A DNA stretch of 64,000 nt from NCBI GenBank assembly GCA_029269725.1, contig JARJHS010000002.1, positions 868,001-932,000 of the forward strand. The letters run 5' to 3'. The notes under the pieces were generated by a model that had not been told where the DNA came from, ran no database searches, and saw only the letters and a list, made by a program, of their open reading frames with translations. The position numbers and the translations under genes are program-made. Shown piece by piece: positions 51,606 to 61,451 of this stretch. Origin of the DNA: Pollutibacter soli (GTDB taxonomy: Bacteria; Bacteroidota; Bacteroidia; Chitinophagales; Chitinophagaceae). Numbering within the stretch: the first letter of the stretch is position 1; every line of letters starts with the position of its first letter.

Positions 51606-52943
51606 ATGAACAGGCGTCTTGTAATTCTGGGAGGAGGTGAAAGCGGTGTAGGAGCGGCGATCCTGGCGAAGAAGGAAGGGTATGCAGTTTTCGTTTCCGA
51701 TGGCGGTGTGATTAAAGATCATTATAAAAAAGACCTGCAGTCCCGCGGAATTGAATTCGAAGAAGGTGGCCACAGCGCAGAGAAAATGCAATGGGCCGGG
51801 GAAGTCATGAAGAGTCCTGGTATTCCTCACAAAAGTCCTGTAGTACAAGATTTTTTAGAAAGAGGAGTTCCGCTGATCAGTGATATAGAGCTGGCCTATC
51901 GCCACAAAGGGAAGAGCAAAATCATCGGAATCACCGGCAGCAATGGGAAGACGACAACAACGGCAATGATCTTCCACATCTGCAAAACAGCAGGATTGGA
52001 TTGTGCGCTGGTAGGTAATATCGGCTTTTCGATGGCGAGGCAGGTGGCCGAAGATCCGAAAGAATTGTATGTGACGGAGATCAGTAGTTTTCAATTGGAT
52101 GATATCATAACGTTCAGACCTGATGTAGCGGTGCTGACGAATATTACCGAAGATCATCTGGACAGATATGATTATTCTTTTGAAAAGTACATCAGAGCAA
52201 AATTCAATATCGTAAAGAACCAGGAAGCGGGAGATGTTTTTATTTATTGTGAAGACGATCCTGTAACCATGCAATACATCAACCTGATCCCTTTTTCATC
52301 AAACCCATTGCCGTTTGCTATGAGCCGAGAATTGCCCAAGGGCGCGTATATCAACAACAACCACATGGTTATTACCGGACATGAACCGCTGACCATGAGT
52401 ATTTATGACTTTGCCTTAAAAGGAAAACATAATCAGTATAATACCATGGCAGCATGCCTGGCAGCATCGGTTATGGATATCCGAAAAGAAAAGATCCGCG
52501 ATGCGGTAACTTCTTTTGAAAGTCTTGAGCATCGAATGGAACCGGTGTCAACGATAAGAGGGGTAGAATTCATCAATGATAGTAAGGCGACCAATGTAAA
52601 CAGTACCTGGTTTGCTTTGGAAAGTATGGAGAAGCCGGTGATCCTGATATTGGGCGGTGTTGATAAAGGCAATGATTATTCGAGTTTGATGGAACTGGTG
52701 AAAGAAAAAGTGAAAGCGATTGTGTGCATGGGAGTAGACAATACAAAAATTCACAAAGCTTTTGGACAGGAGGTAGAGGTTATGGTAAATACAGCCAGCG
52801 CAAAAGAAGCAGTACATGCTGCATTCCGCCTGGCAGATAAAGGTGATGTTGTGTTACTCAGCCCTGCCTGTGCAAGTTTTGATCTGTTTAAAAATTACGA
52901 AGACAGAGGAAAGCAATTTAAAGAAGCGGTGAGGGAACTGTGA
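51606..52943 (+). CDS. murD: UDP-MurNAc-L-alanine:D-glutamate ligase MurD
   Basis: A 445-residue Mur ligase with the N-terminal UDP-binding motif LGGGESGVGAAILA, ATP loop ITGSNGKTTTTAM (~109-121), NDSKATN and the C-terminal ACASFDLFKNYEDRG. It adds D-Glu to UDP-MurNAc-L-Ala. It follows the standard order after mraY. Confidence 0.97.
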   Translation: MNRRLVILGGGESGVGAAILAKKEGYAVFVSDGGVIKDHYKKDLQSRGIEFEEGGHSAEKMQWAGEVMKSPGIPHKSPVVQDFLERGVPLISDIELAYRHKGKSKIIGITGSNGKTTTTAMIFHICKTAGLDCALVGNIGFSMARQVAEDPKELYVTEISSFQLDDIITFRPDVAVLTNITEDHLDRYDYSFEKYIRAKFNIVKNQEAGDVFIYCEDDPVTMQYINLIPFSSNPLPFAMSRELPKGAYINNNHMVITGHEPLTMSIYDFALKGKHNQYNTMAACLAASVMDIRKEKIRDAVTSFESLEHRMEPVSTIRGVEFINDSKATNVNSTWFALESMEKPVILILGGVDKGNDYSSLMELVKEKVKAIVCMGVDNTKIHKAFGQEVEVMVNTASAKEAVHAAFRLADKGDVVLLSPACASFDLFKNYEDRGKQFKEAVREL

Positions 52944-52971
52944 GTAGGTAGTAAGTAGTAAGTAGTAAGTT
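52944..52971. repeat. 7-base-period array (GTAAGTA type)
   Basis: Four heptads in register immediately after the murD stop: GTAGGTA, GTAAGTA, GTAAGTA, GTAAGTT. Confidence 0.82.
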
Positions 52972-53073
52972 GGGGACAGCCGGCCGATGAGTGTGCCGCC
53001 CTGTTTTCTGTTTCAGTGTTCTGTTTCTGATTTAGGCAAAAGGAACCGCCCGAACCCTATGTTCAGAGGCTCT

Positions 53074-53115
53074 GCAAACGAAGAACGAACAACGAAGACC
53101 GAACAATGAAGAACT
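53074..53115. repeat. 7-base-period array (AAGAACG type)
   Basis: Six heptads in register: GCAAACG, AAGAACG, AACAACG, AAGACCG, AACAATG, AAGAACT. It resembles the array at 36022. Confidence 0.78.
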
Positions 53116-53123
53116 GGCTGTTC

Positions 53124-53193
53124 AAACTATGAACTATGAACTATAAACTTCGAACTATGAACTTCGAACTATGAACTTCGAACTATGAACTAA
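53124..53193. repeat. 7-base-period array (GAACTAT/GAACTTC type)
   Basis: Ten heptads in register, the longest array in the window: GAACTAT and GAACTTC alternate in its second half. It ends six bases before ATG 53199 of ftsW. Confidence 0.88.
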
Positions 53194-53198
53194 AAAAC

Positions 53199-54455
53199 AT
53201 GCCCGTAGAACAAAAAATACCAACTCCAACATTCACCCGCCTTGCGCAGAATACGCGTGGGGACAAAGTGATCTGGGCAATTGTGCTCATACTAACGATG
53301 ATGAGTCTGCTGGTGGTATATAGCAGTACGGGAACTCTTGCATATAAATTATCAAAGAGTACTGAATCATATTTATTCAAACAGGTGGTGTTTATCATCA
53401 TCGGTGTTGTACTGATATATTTCGCGCATCTCGTCAACTATACCATCTATTCGCGGGTGGCATTAATACTATACCTGGTATCAATACCATTACTATTATA
53501 TACTCTCGTTTTTGGTTCAAGTATCAATGAAGCAAACCGATGGATCAAGCTGCCGATCATCAACCTGACTTTCCAGACATCGGATATGGCCAAGCTGGCG
53601 CTGTTCATGTATCTCGGCCGGCAGTTGAGCAGGAAGCAGCCGGTGATCAAGGATTTCAAAAAGGGATTTCTCCCATTGATCATACCGGTAATGGTCACCT
53701 GTGCATTGATAGCGCCAGCGAATCTGTCGACTGCTTTACTCACAGGCGCCACCAGTTTGCTGCTGATGTTTATCGGTCGGGTGAGCATGAAACATATCGG
53801 GCTGGTGATCGGTGTTGCAGCCATTCCTATTATTATTCTCATCAGTATTGCCGGAGCGTATTATGACAAAGCAGAAGGGAAAGCGAAAGAGCTGCCTTCT
53901 ATCCTGACAAAAGGAAGAACAGAAACCTGGGTCAGGCGTGTACAGAATTTTATGTATGCTGACAAAACAGAAACAGTTTACCAGGTTCAGCAGTCAAAGA
54001 TTGCAATTGCGAAAGGCAAATGGGTTGGACTTGGTCCGGGAAACAGTGAAGCAAGGAATTTTCTGCCGCATCCTTATTCCGATTTTATTTACGCCATTAT
54101 CATTGAAGAATATGGATTGATTGGTGGAGCTTTTGTACTATTTATCTATCTCGCATTCCTGTTCCGATGCATAAGAATATTTAAAAGATGCCCATATGCA
54201 TTCGGTGCATTCCTCGCACTCGGTCTCAGCTTCACGCTGGTGATCCAGGCAATGGCAAATATGGCAGTGAATGTAAACCTGTTCCCGGTAACGGGTGTAA
54301 CACTTCCTTTGGTTAGTATGGGCGGGAGTTCATTCCTGTTCACGTGTATTGCTATCGGAATTATACTAAGTGTTGCGAGGAATGTGGAACAGAAAGAAGG
54401 CAAGCTGCAACCCATAACCGAACCGTCTGGTAAAAAGGAGGTAAGTGATGAATAG
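53199..54455 (+). CDS. ftsW: Septal peptidoglycan polymerase FtsW (SEDS)
   Basis: A 418-residue SEDS-family membrane protein with about ten membrane segments. Conserved blocks are SLLVVYSSTGTLA near the N-terminus, VGLGPGNSEARNFLPHPYSD and FIYAIIIEEYGLIGG. With the PBP it polymerises septal glycan strands from lipid II. The order murD-ftsW-murG is standard. Confidence 0.96.
   Translation: MPVEQKIPTPTFTRLAQNTRGDKVIWAIVLILTMMSLLVVYSSTGTLAYKLSKSTESYLFKQVVFIIIGVVLIYFAHLVNYTIYSRVALILYLVSIPLLLYTLVFGSSINEANRWIKLPIINLTFQTSDMAKLALFMYLGRQLSRKQPVIKDFKKGFLPLIIPVMVTCALIAPANLSTALLTGATSLLLMFIGRVSMKHIGLVIGVAAIPIIILISIAGAYYDKAEGKAKELPSILTKGRTETWVRRVQNFMYADKTETVYQVQQSKIAIAKGKWVGLGPGNSEARNFLPHPYSDFIYAIIIEEYGLIGGAFVLFIYLAFLFRCIRIFKRCPYAFGAFLALGLSFTLVIQAMANMAVNVNLFPVTGVTLPLVSMGGSSFLFTCIAIGIILSVARNVEQKEGKLQPITEPSGKKEVSDE
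54435..54441 (+). promoter_or_regulatory. Strong Shine-Dalgarno sequence before murG
   Basis: AAGGAGG lies 6 bases before ATG 54448, inside the end of ftsW. Clear Shine-Dalgarno sequences are rare in this phylum and absent before most genes here. It decides the murG start against GTG 54445. Confidence 0.6.
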
Positions 54456-55554
54456 GAGGAAGATCATCATAGCAGGTGGTGGAACCGGCGGACATATTTT
54501 TCCCGCGATTGCGATTGCGCAGGCGATAAAAAAAATTACTCCCGACACGGATTTCCTTTTTATAGGTGCAAAAGGAAAAATGGAAATGGAGAAAGTGCCA
54601 CAGGCTGGATTCAGGATCGAGGGATTGGATATCGCCGGATTTAATCGTTCTGCACTTTATAAAAATTTTGGGTTACCCATTAAGATCATAAAAAGCTTTA
54701 TCCAGGTACGCCGCATATTTAAGACCTACCAGCCTGATGCCGTGATTGGCGTCGGTGGTTATTCAAGCTTTCCCGTTTTGCGTTGGGCACAACGGAAAGG
54801 GATACCCACTTTTATTCACGAAAGCAATTCTATTGCCGGTCGTGCTAATATAATGCTGGGGAAAAAAGCTACAGAAGTGTTTGTAGCCACGGAAGGAATG
54901 GAGAAGTATTTTCCTGCGGAAGTGGTACGTCATACCGGCAACCCGGTTCGCGATGCAATAGCAGGTGCAAATATCGGCCGGGAAGAAGGGGTTGTGAAGT
55001 TTGGATTGGATCCTTTCAAGAAGACCATTTTCTGTGTAGGCGGAAGTCTTGGAGCGAGAAGTATAAATGAAAGTATCGATGCAGGACTTACACAACTCCT
55101 GCAACAGGATATACAGGTAATCTGGCAGACCGGAAAGCCTTATGCAGAAAAAGGTCGGAATGCTGCAAAAGGAATCCGTGGTATCAGTGTGCATGAGTTC
55201 ATTACCGAAATGCAGTTTGCTTATGCAGCTGCAGACCTGGTGATTTCAAGAGCGGGAGCAATGGCCATTTCGGAAATATGTGTTGCAGGAAAGCCCGCAG
55301 TTTTTGTTCCTTTTCCCCATGCAGCAGAAGATCATCAAACGATCAATGCGCTGACCCTGGAAAAAAAACATGCGGCAGTGATCGTTCCCGATAACCAAAC
55401 GAAAGCGACTCTGGTACCCGTGATCATCGCTTTGTTGAAGGACTCAACGAGGCTTGAAACGATGAAGAATAATGCTGCAGCTCTTGCAGTGAGGGATGCT
55501 GACGAAAAAATAGCAACACTCATTATTAAAAAACTGGATGAGCTTAAGAAATGA
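54448..55554 (+). CDS. murG: Undecaprenyldiphospho-MurNAc-pentapeptide GlcNAc transferase MurG
   Basis: A 368-residue GT-B transferase that converts lipid I to lipid II on the inner membrane face. The lipid-side loop AGGGTGGHIFPAIA, the FIHESNSIAGR block and the nucleotide-site FCVGGSLGARSINES are present, with RAGAMAISEI near the C-terminus. It overlaps ftsW by 8 bases and murC by 4. Confidence 0.96.
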   Translation: MNRRKIIIAGGGTGGHIFPAIAIAQAIKKITPDTDFLFIGAKGKMEMEKVPQAGFRIEGLDIAGFNRSALYKNFGLPIKIIKSFIQVRRIFKTYQPDAVIGVGGYSSFPVLRWAQRKGIPTFIHESNSIAGRANIMLGKKATEVFVATEGMEKYFPAEVVRHTGNPVRDAIAGANIGREEGVVKFGLDPFKKTIFCVGGSLGARSINESIDAGLTQLLQQDIQVIWQTGKPYAEKGRNAAKGIRGISVHEFITEMQFAYAAADLVISRAGAMAISEICVAGKPAVFVPFPHAAEDHQTINALTLEKKHAAVIVPDNQTKATLVPVIIALLKDSTRLETMKNNAAALAVRDADEKIATLIIKKLDELKK

Positions 55555-56906
55555 GTCGGCTGAATGACATACGACACATCTACTTCATCGGTATCGGTGG
55601 TATCGGGATGAGTGCCATTGCGCGCTATTTCCATGCCAACGGTGCTAAAGTGAGCGGCTACGATCGTACTTCCACTGTGCTTACCCGTGAGCTTGAATCC
55701 GAAGGAATGGAAATCGTATATCATGATGATCCGACTACCGTGAAAGGAATGATCGATGCGGTGGTGTATACGCCAGCCATCCCCAAGGACAACAAAGTCA
55801 TGCAGCATTTCCGGATCAATGGATTTTCGTTGCTGAAGCGCAGTGACATTCTCCAATTGATCAGTGAAGCAAGTTTTAATATATGCATTGCAGGTACACA
55901 TGGCAAAACAACCATCAGTACGATGACGGCGCATTTGCTTCGTGACTCGGGATATGGTTGTAACGCTTTCCTTGGAGGTATTTCAGTAAACTATAATACC
56001 AATTTCTGGAGCAGTACAAATAATGTTTGTGTAATTGAAGCTGATGAATACGACAGAAGCTTTTTAAAACTGAGTCCGGATATCGAAGTGATTTCAGCGA
56101 TGGATGCGGACCATCTGGATATCTATGGAACTGCTGCAGAAATGGAGAAAGCATTCATTGCTTTTTCAGCGCGACTGAAACCTGGTGGTGTTTTGTTGAG
56201 CAGGTACGGACTTAAAAGAACTGCTGAACTCGAAGCGCCCGTTCATTTCACCTATGGAGTCAATGAAGAGAAAGCTAACGTCTTTGCAGAAAACATAAAG
56301 ATCAGTGATGGCTCATATGTGTTTGATGTGTTTCATGATCAGTGGAAATTGAATGGCGTGCAATTAAATATGGGTGGAATGCATAATGTGGAAAATAGTA
56401 TCGCAGCAATTGCTATAGCGCACCGGTTGGGAATTGCTGATGACAAAATTAAATCCGCTGTTGCAAGTTTCAGGGGGGTGAAGCGAAGATTTGAATATAT
56501 CGTGAAGAATAACAGGCAGGTGTATATTGATGACTACGCACATCATCCGGAAGAGCTACGGGCTTTAATTTCAAGCGCGAAAAATTTATTCCCTGGAAAA
56601 AAATGTACTGTAATCTTTCAACCACATCTGTTCACAAGAACAAGAGACCTGGTGGATGGGTTTGCAGAAAGCTTAAGCATTGCGGATGAAATTATTTTGC
56701 TGCCGATCTATCCGGCCAGGGAGTTACCAATTCCGGGAGTTACCAGCGAGATGATCCGTGAGAAGATAAAAGATAAGTCGGTGATCATTCTTGAGAAGGG
56801 AAGAATTACGGAATGGGTGGCAGGACGTAAACCTGAATTTTTAATAACCGCAGGTGCAGGTGATATTGATACTTTGGTTAAACCACTGGGAGAAATACTG
56901 AGTTAA
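55551..56906 (+). CDS. murC: UDP-MurNAc:L-alanine ligase MurC
   Basis: A 451-residue Mur ligase with the N-terminal FIGIGGIGMSAIAR, ATP loop AGTHGKTTISTM, the EADEYDRSFL block and DDYAHHPEE. It adds L-Ala to UDP-MurNAc. It begins in an ATGA overlap with murG. Confidence 0.97.
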   Translation: MSRLNDIRHIYFIGIGGIGMSAIARYFHANGAKVSGYDRTSTVLTRELESEGMEIVYHDDPTTVKGMIDAVVYTPAIPKDNKVMQHFRINGFSLLKRSDILQLISEASFNICIAGTHGKTTISTMTAHLLRDSGYGCNAFLGGISVNYNTNFWSSTNNVCVIEADEYDRSFLKLSPDIEVISAMDADHLDIYGTAAEMEKAFIAFSARLKPGGVLLSRYGLKRTAELEAPVHFTYGVNEEKANVFAENIKISDGSYVFDVFHDQWKLNGVQLNMGGMHNVENSIAAIAIAHRLGIADDKIKSAVASFRGVKRRFEYIVKNNRQVYIDDYAHHPEELRALISSAKNLFPGKKCTVIFQPHLFTRTRDLVDGFAESLSIADEIILLPIYPARELPIPGVTSEMIREKIKDKSVIILEKGRITEWVAGRKPEFLITAGAGDIDTLVKPLGEILS

Positions 56907-56910
56907 TGCA

Positions 56911-57972
56911 ATGAAAGCGTCTGGTCGCATATGGAAATTGTTGGTGTTGTCGGGATGGATCATTCTCGGCCTCGGCTTGATCACTCTTTTCGTGGCTGCG
57001 ATGCAGGGTCGCTCGGATAAGCCATGCAAGGACGTGAGCATTGTGATCAAAGGTGGCGATCAGCATCCTTTCATCAATAAGAAGGACATCACTCTCGAAC
57101 TTGAACCCAAAGGAATTGATTATCTACGGGGGCGTTCAGTGAAAGAGTTCAATCTCAAAAATATGGAGGATCGCCTGCAGTTGAATCCATGGGTGAGGAA
57201 TGCAGAATTGTATTTTGACAATAACCATGTACTTCGGGTGAGCGTGGAGGTGAATATGCCGATAGCCAGGATTTTTACGGTGAAGGGAAATTCATTTTAT
57301 ATCGATAGCAGTCTTGATAACCTGCCCTTGAGTGAAAGATACTCTCCGAGACTTCCGGTGTTCACCGGATTTCCAGCTGAAAAAGTACGTGCGAAATCAA
57401 AAGACAGTGTGTTGGTCAGGGACATCCGCAATCTCGCTGATTTCCTCAACACGCATCCTTTCTGGATGGCGCAGATCGACCAGATTGATATTACGGCTGA
57501 AAAGAAGTTTGAGATGGTGCCGAAAGTGGGCGATCACATTATAGTATTTGGTAATGGAGATGATATTGAAAAGCGCTTTCATAAACTGGAAGTGTTTTAC
57601 ACCCAGGTGATGAGTAAGACCGGTTGGAATGATTACAGTGCACTGGATATCCAGTATGGTGACCAGGTAGTGGCGACAAAAAGAAATTATACTTATCATA
57701 AATCCGACACTGCTGTTGAAAAACGGTGGATGAAGGAATGGCAAAAACTATCAGGTCAGATGTTGGCGGCCGACACGTTGCAACGTGTAACGTCAACTAA
57801 TGACTCCCTTTCAACCCGGCCTGAAGATCCGATAACCCAACCTATGACCAATCAACCTTCCGAAAAAAATCCTGATCCCGGGAAGAATAAAAATTCGGGA
57901 TCAAAAGGTACCGTACCTGCTGAAAGACAGAAACCGAAGGCGCTGTATTCGCCGGGAAAGAAACAAACATGA
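56911..57972 (+). CDS. ftsQ: FtsQ/DivIB-like division protein
   Basis: A 353-residue bitopic protein: short cytoplasmic tail, membrane segment (~10-30), a POTRA-like domain from ~45 (VIKGGDQHPFINKKDITL) and a beta domain up to ~270. The last ~70 residues are low-complexity, rich in Pro, Lys, Asn and Ser, and absent from E. coli FtsQ. Position between murC and ftsA supports the call. It would recruit the FtsL/FtsI complex in the periplasm. Confidence 0.9.
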   Translation: MKASGRIWKLLVLSGWIILGLGLITLFVAAMQGRSDKPCKDVSIVIKGGDQHPFINKKDITLELEPKGIDYLRGRSVKEFNLKNMEDRLQLNPWVRNAELYFDNNHVLRVSVEVNMPIARIFTVKGNSFYIDSSLDNLPLSERYSPRLPVFTGFPAEKVRAKSKDSVLVRDIRNLADFLNTHPFWMAQIDQIDITAEKKFEMVPKVGDHIIVFGNGDDIEKRFHKLEVFYTQVMSKTGWNDYSALDIQYGDQVVATKRNYTYHKSDTAVEKRWMKEWQKLSGQMLAADTLQRVTSTNDSLSTRPEDPITQPMTNQPSEKNPDPGKNKNSGSKGTVPAERQKPKALYSPGKKQT

Positions 57973-58044
57973 TCAACGCAGGAAAAGCAGTTGACGATAA
58001 TTGTGAAAGGGGTTTCTGCAAGAGTCGTCAACTGCGCTCCGCGA

Positions 58045-58072
58045 ACGTTCAACGTTTAACGTTTAACGCAGG
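58045..58072. repeat. 7-base-period array (ACGTTTA type)
   Basis: Four heptads in register between ftsQ and ftsA: ACGTTCA, ACGTTTA, ACGTTTA, ACGCAGG. Confidence 0.8.
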
Positions 58073-58107
58073 AACCCGAAAATTAAAGAACGTTTAAAAA
58101 TATAAGC

Positions 58108-59478
58108 ATGTCAAATACTCAACCCATTATTGTCGGTCTCGATATCGGAACCACTAAGATTGCCGCTATTGCCGGTCGAAAGAATGATTTTGGAAAGCTG
58201 GAAATCCTGGGCTTTGGTCGCGCCAATAGTAATGGTGTTCAGCACGGAATGGTTTTAAATATTGATCAGACGATAAAAGCCATACAAACTGCGCTGGAGA
58301 ATTGTTATGCTTCAAATCCCAACCTGGAGATTAGTGAGGTGTATGTCGGCATTGCCGGTCATCATATCAAAAGTTTACAGACACGCGGTGATATCGTTCG
58401 TCGCTCAACAGATGATGAAATTCGCCAGCAGGAAATTGATCAGCTCATTGCAGATCAGTATAAAACATATATACCCGCGGGAGATCAGATCATCGATGTA
58501 ATTCCACAGGAATTTACCGTCGATAATTTCCAGAATATTCCTGATCCGATCGGGTACAGCGGAGTAAAAGTGGGTGCAAATTTTCACATCATCACCGGTG
58601 ATAAAAATGCGATACGCAATATCAACAGAAGTGTTGAGAAAGCCGGCTTGTCAGTAAAAGATCTCGTATTGCAACCACTGGCGTCTTCTGCAGCAGTCAT
58701 GTGTGAGCAGGACCTTGAAGCTGGAGTAGTGATTGTGGATATCGGGGGTGGTACAACAGACCTCGCCGTGTTTTATGAAGGAATTCTGAAACATACTGCT
58801 GTTATTCCATTTGGTGGTGAGAATATCACCAACGATATCAAAACTGGTCTGGGTGTTTTGAAAACCCAGGCAGAGCAGATGAAGATCCAGTTTGGTAGTG
58901 CGCTGGCTGATGAAGCGAAATCAAATGCCTTTATCAATATTCCCGGATTGAGAGGAATGCCGCACAAAGAAATCAGTGTAAAAAATCTGGCGTCGATTAT
59001 ACAGGCGCGCATGAGCGAGATACTCGATTTTGTTACTTATCATTTGAAACAGGTGGGTCTCGATAATCGGGTATTAAATGGTGGCATTGTGCTTACAGGG
59101 GGCGGATCGCAATTGAAACACCTGATCCAGCTTACAGAATATGTAACGGGGTTGAATGCGAGGATCGGATTTCCGAATGAACATCTTGCGGCGGGTCATA
59201 TCGAAGAATTGGCCAAACCGATGTACGCCACCTGTATCGGCCTGATCCTGAAAGGATATAATGTTTTTGAGAATGTCCAGTATCAGCAGCATAAGGCTGA
59301 AAAGAAAGTTCGGTCTGCCGGAACAGTTAGCCCGGAGGAAGCGACGGCAGAAGTATTCGTTGAAGAGGAAATTGCAACAGTAAAGGTGGGTAAAAGAAAA
59401 AGTTTGAAAGGATTTATGGATTCTATAAAAGACGGGTTGATCGACCTGTTCAAGGAAGAAGAAGACCGAAAGTTATAA
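58108..59478 (+). CDS. ftsA: Cell division protein FtsA
   Basis: A 456-residue actin-like ATPase with phosphate-1 VGLDIGTTKIAAIAG (residues ~9-23), phosphate-2 VIVDIGGGTTDLAVF and adenosine motif GGIVLTGGGSQLKHL. The C-terminal KRKSLKGFMDSIKDGLIDLF (~430-449) looks like the amphipathic membrane-targeting helix. It tethers FtsZ to the membrane and recruits division proteins. Confidence 0.97.
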   Translation: MSNTQPIIVGLDIGTTKIAAIAGRKNDFGKLEILGFGRANSNGVQHGMVLNIDQTIKAIQTALENCYASNPNLEISEVYVGIAGHHIKSLQTRGDIVRRSTDDEIRQQEIDQLIADQYKTYIPAGDQIIDVIPQEFTVDNFQNIPDPIGYSGVKVGANFHIITGDKNAIRNINRSVEKAGLSVKDLVLQPLASSAAVMCEQDLEAGVVIVDIGGGTTDLAVFYEGILKHTAVIPFGGENITNDIKTGLGVLKTQAEQMKIQFGSALADEAKSNAFINIPGLRGMPHKEISVKNLASIIQARMSEILDFVTYHLKQVGLDNRVLNGGIVLTGGGSQLKHLIQLTEYVTGLNARIGFPNEHLAAGHIEELAKPMYATCIGLILKGYNVFENVQYQQHKAEKKVRSAGTVSPEEATAEVFVEEEIATVKVGKRKSLKGFMDSIKDGLIDLFKEEEDRKL

Positions 59479-59604
59479 GCCTGTGCTTAACCAAGTGTGC
59501 TTATCCCTGAAACCACAAGACAGATCCGGCCACAGAAAGAAAACCGTATTTACTAATCCATCCTGCTGTGCAAAGTGCGGAAGCGGGTTGAAAAAAACAA
59601 AACC

Positions 59605-61446
59605 ATGATCCATTTTGATTTACCGAAAGACCAATCATCTATCATCAAAGTAGTAGGTGTTGGCGGTGGTGGAAGTAACGCAGTCAACTATATGTTCAGT
59701 CAGGGGATTGACGGTGTTGATTTCGTGATTTGTAACACTGATTCGCAGGCGCTTTCACTGAGCAAGGTGCCAAATAAGATTCAGCTCGGGCCCGCGCTCA
59801 CACAGGGTTTGGGTGCAGGAGCAAATCCTGCAATCGGGCGCCAGGCAACAGAAGAAAGTCTCGAAGAAATTCGTCGCATTCTTGAAGTAAATACCAAAAT
59901 GGTTTTTGTGACCGCAGGTATGGGCGGTGGAACCGGAACAGGCGGAGCTCCCATCGTTGCAAAAATCAGTCGCGACCTCGGTATACTTACGGTAGGCATC
60001 GTAACAACACCTTTTTCTTATGAAGGAAAGAAAAGAATTCAACATGCACAGGAGGGTATCAATCAGCTGAAGCAGTATGTTGATACCTTGCTGGTGATCA
60101 GCAATGATAAACTGCGACATCAGTTTGGAAATCTTACCATGCGTGCTGCATTTTCTACTGCAGATAATGTACTTGCGACAGCGGCAAAATGTATTACCGA
60201 TGTAATCAATTCCACGGGTCAGATCAACGTCGACTTCGCTGACGTTTGTACGGTTATGCGTAACGGTGGTGTTGCAATTCTGGGTAGTGCAACTGCATCT
60301 GGCGAAAATCGTGCGAAACTGGCAATTGAACATGCGTTGAATTCTCCGTTACTTAACGATAACGATATCCAGGGTGCGAAATGGATACTCATCAATATCA
60401 ATTCAAGTGAGGGATCGAATGAATTCACTATGGATGAAGTTGAAATCATTCAGCAATACATCATATCCCAGGCAGGTCCGGATACGGATGTAATCCTCGG
60501 TATGGGTTATGATAGTTCTCTTGGTGACCAGATTGGAATCACATTAATCGCTACCGGTTTCGAACATAAAAATCCGTTTGATGTTCCGTCTTCAAAAGAA
60601 TCAGCAACCGGGAAAGCACCTGAGAAAGTTGTGCTAAATCTTGGTGATCAGCCTGAAAGAAAAGTTTATGCACAGGTGCCAAAACCTGTTGTGGAAAAAG
60701 ATCCGATGCAGCCAACTTTGGTAGAAACAGTACAAACTCCTGTAAACCAGCCAGATGCTCCACCAGCCAAGGAAACATTGACCCTGGCGGAGGAAAATGA
60801 CTCTACCATATTTGATGATGGCAGTGTATCTTTATTGCCCGGATATCAAATTCCTACAGAAGATCTGACACCAGCCAAGCTGCAACAGGCAGCTGATGCA
60901 TACCCGAGCCAACAAACAGTACCGGATTATAAAGAAGCTAGCACCACCGTAACGTTAGGTGGATTTTTGGCCAGGCCATCCAACATCTATGCAGAGGACC
61001 CTGTAAAGTTAGAATCCAAAGATCAAGATTCTAATGAAGAGCCTCATCAGTTGAATATGCCAAAAGAAGCTGATCCCTTCTTCGACATGCAGCTGGTGAT
61101 AAAAGAAACCCCCGCGGCGGATGAACAGCCAAGGGCACCATCTACTCATGTTACATTGGCTCCAGTCGAGGAGCCTGCTTTGCAGGACGAGACGGAGGAA
61201 CAGAAACGTAAGGCTGCAGAGCGTTTGCACAAGTTGCGCAACTTGAGCTTTAACCTCAATTCAGCCGATCCAAATAATGAGTTTGAAAATGTGCCGGCTT
61301 ACATCCGCCGCAATTTACAGGTGCATAACACTGCTCTGACCTCCGTCGAAAAATTCTACAGCAAGTACGAAGTAAAAACCGACGAGAATAACCAGGCCCA
61401 GATCAGTACCATCAATACTTTTCTTGACGGGAAAAAACCGGATTAA
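59605..61446 (+). CDS. ftsZ: Cell division GTPase FtsZ
   Basis: A 613-residue tubulin homologue with GVGGGGSNAVNYM at the N-terminus, the GTP signature GGGTGTGG (107-114) and the T7 catalytic-loop region in the globular part (to ~320). The remaining ~290 residues are mostly a disordered linker rich in Pro, Glu and Asp; the end (QAQISTINTFLDGKKPD) may carry the FtsA-binding peptide. E. coli FtsZ has 383 residues; long tails are common in Bacteroidota. ATG 59605 is chosen over GTG 59575, which would add ten residues without family support. Confidence 0.97.
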   Translation: MIHFDLPKDQSSIIKVVGVGGGGSNAVNYMFSQGIDGVDFVICNTDSQALSLSKVPNKIQLGPALTQGLGAGANPAIGRQATEESLEEIRRILEVNTKMVFVTAGMGGGTGTGGAPIVAKISRDLGILTVGIVTTPFSYEGKKRIQHAQEGINQLKQYVDTLLVISNDKLRHQFGNLTMRAAFSTADNVLATAAKCITDVINSTGQINVDFADVCTVMRNGGVAILGSATASGENRAKLAIEHALNSPLLNDNDIQGAKWILININSSEGSNEFTMDEVEIIQQYIISQAGPDTDVILGMGYDSSLGDQIGITLIATGFEHKNPFDVPSSKESATGKAPEKVVLNLGDQPERKVYAQVPKPVVEKDPMQPTLVETVQTPVNQPDAPPAKETLTLAEENDSTIFDDGSVSLLPGYQIPTEDLTPAKLQQAADAYPSQQTVPDYKEASTTVTLGGFLARPSNIYAEDPVKLESKDQDSNEEPHQLNMPKEADPFFDMQLVIKETPAADEQPRAPSTHVTLAPVEEPALQDETEEQKRKAAERLHKLRNLSFNLNSADPNNEFENVPAYIRRNLQVHNTALTSVEKFYSKYEVKTDENNQAQISTINTFLDGKKPD

Positions 61447-61451
61447 TTCAG

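Larger units (their letters stand above)
52944..53198. other. Gap murD-ftsW with three heptad arrays
   Basis: No gene. Over half of the 255 bases are heptad arrays (52944-52971, 53074-53115, 53124-53193). The last array runs almost into the ftsW start. Confidence 0.65.

Noticed and set aside
53074-53193. Possible CRISPR array
   Set aside because: The repeats are contiguous 7-base units without spacers of uniform length, and no cas gene is near.
59755-60333. 192-codon minus-strand frame
   Set aside because: It is antisense to the conserved GTPase domain of ftsZ and Cys-rich; a shadow.
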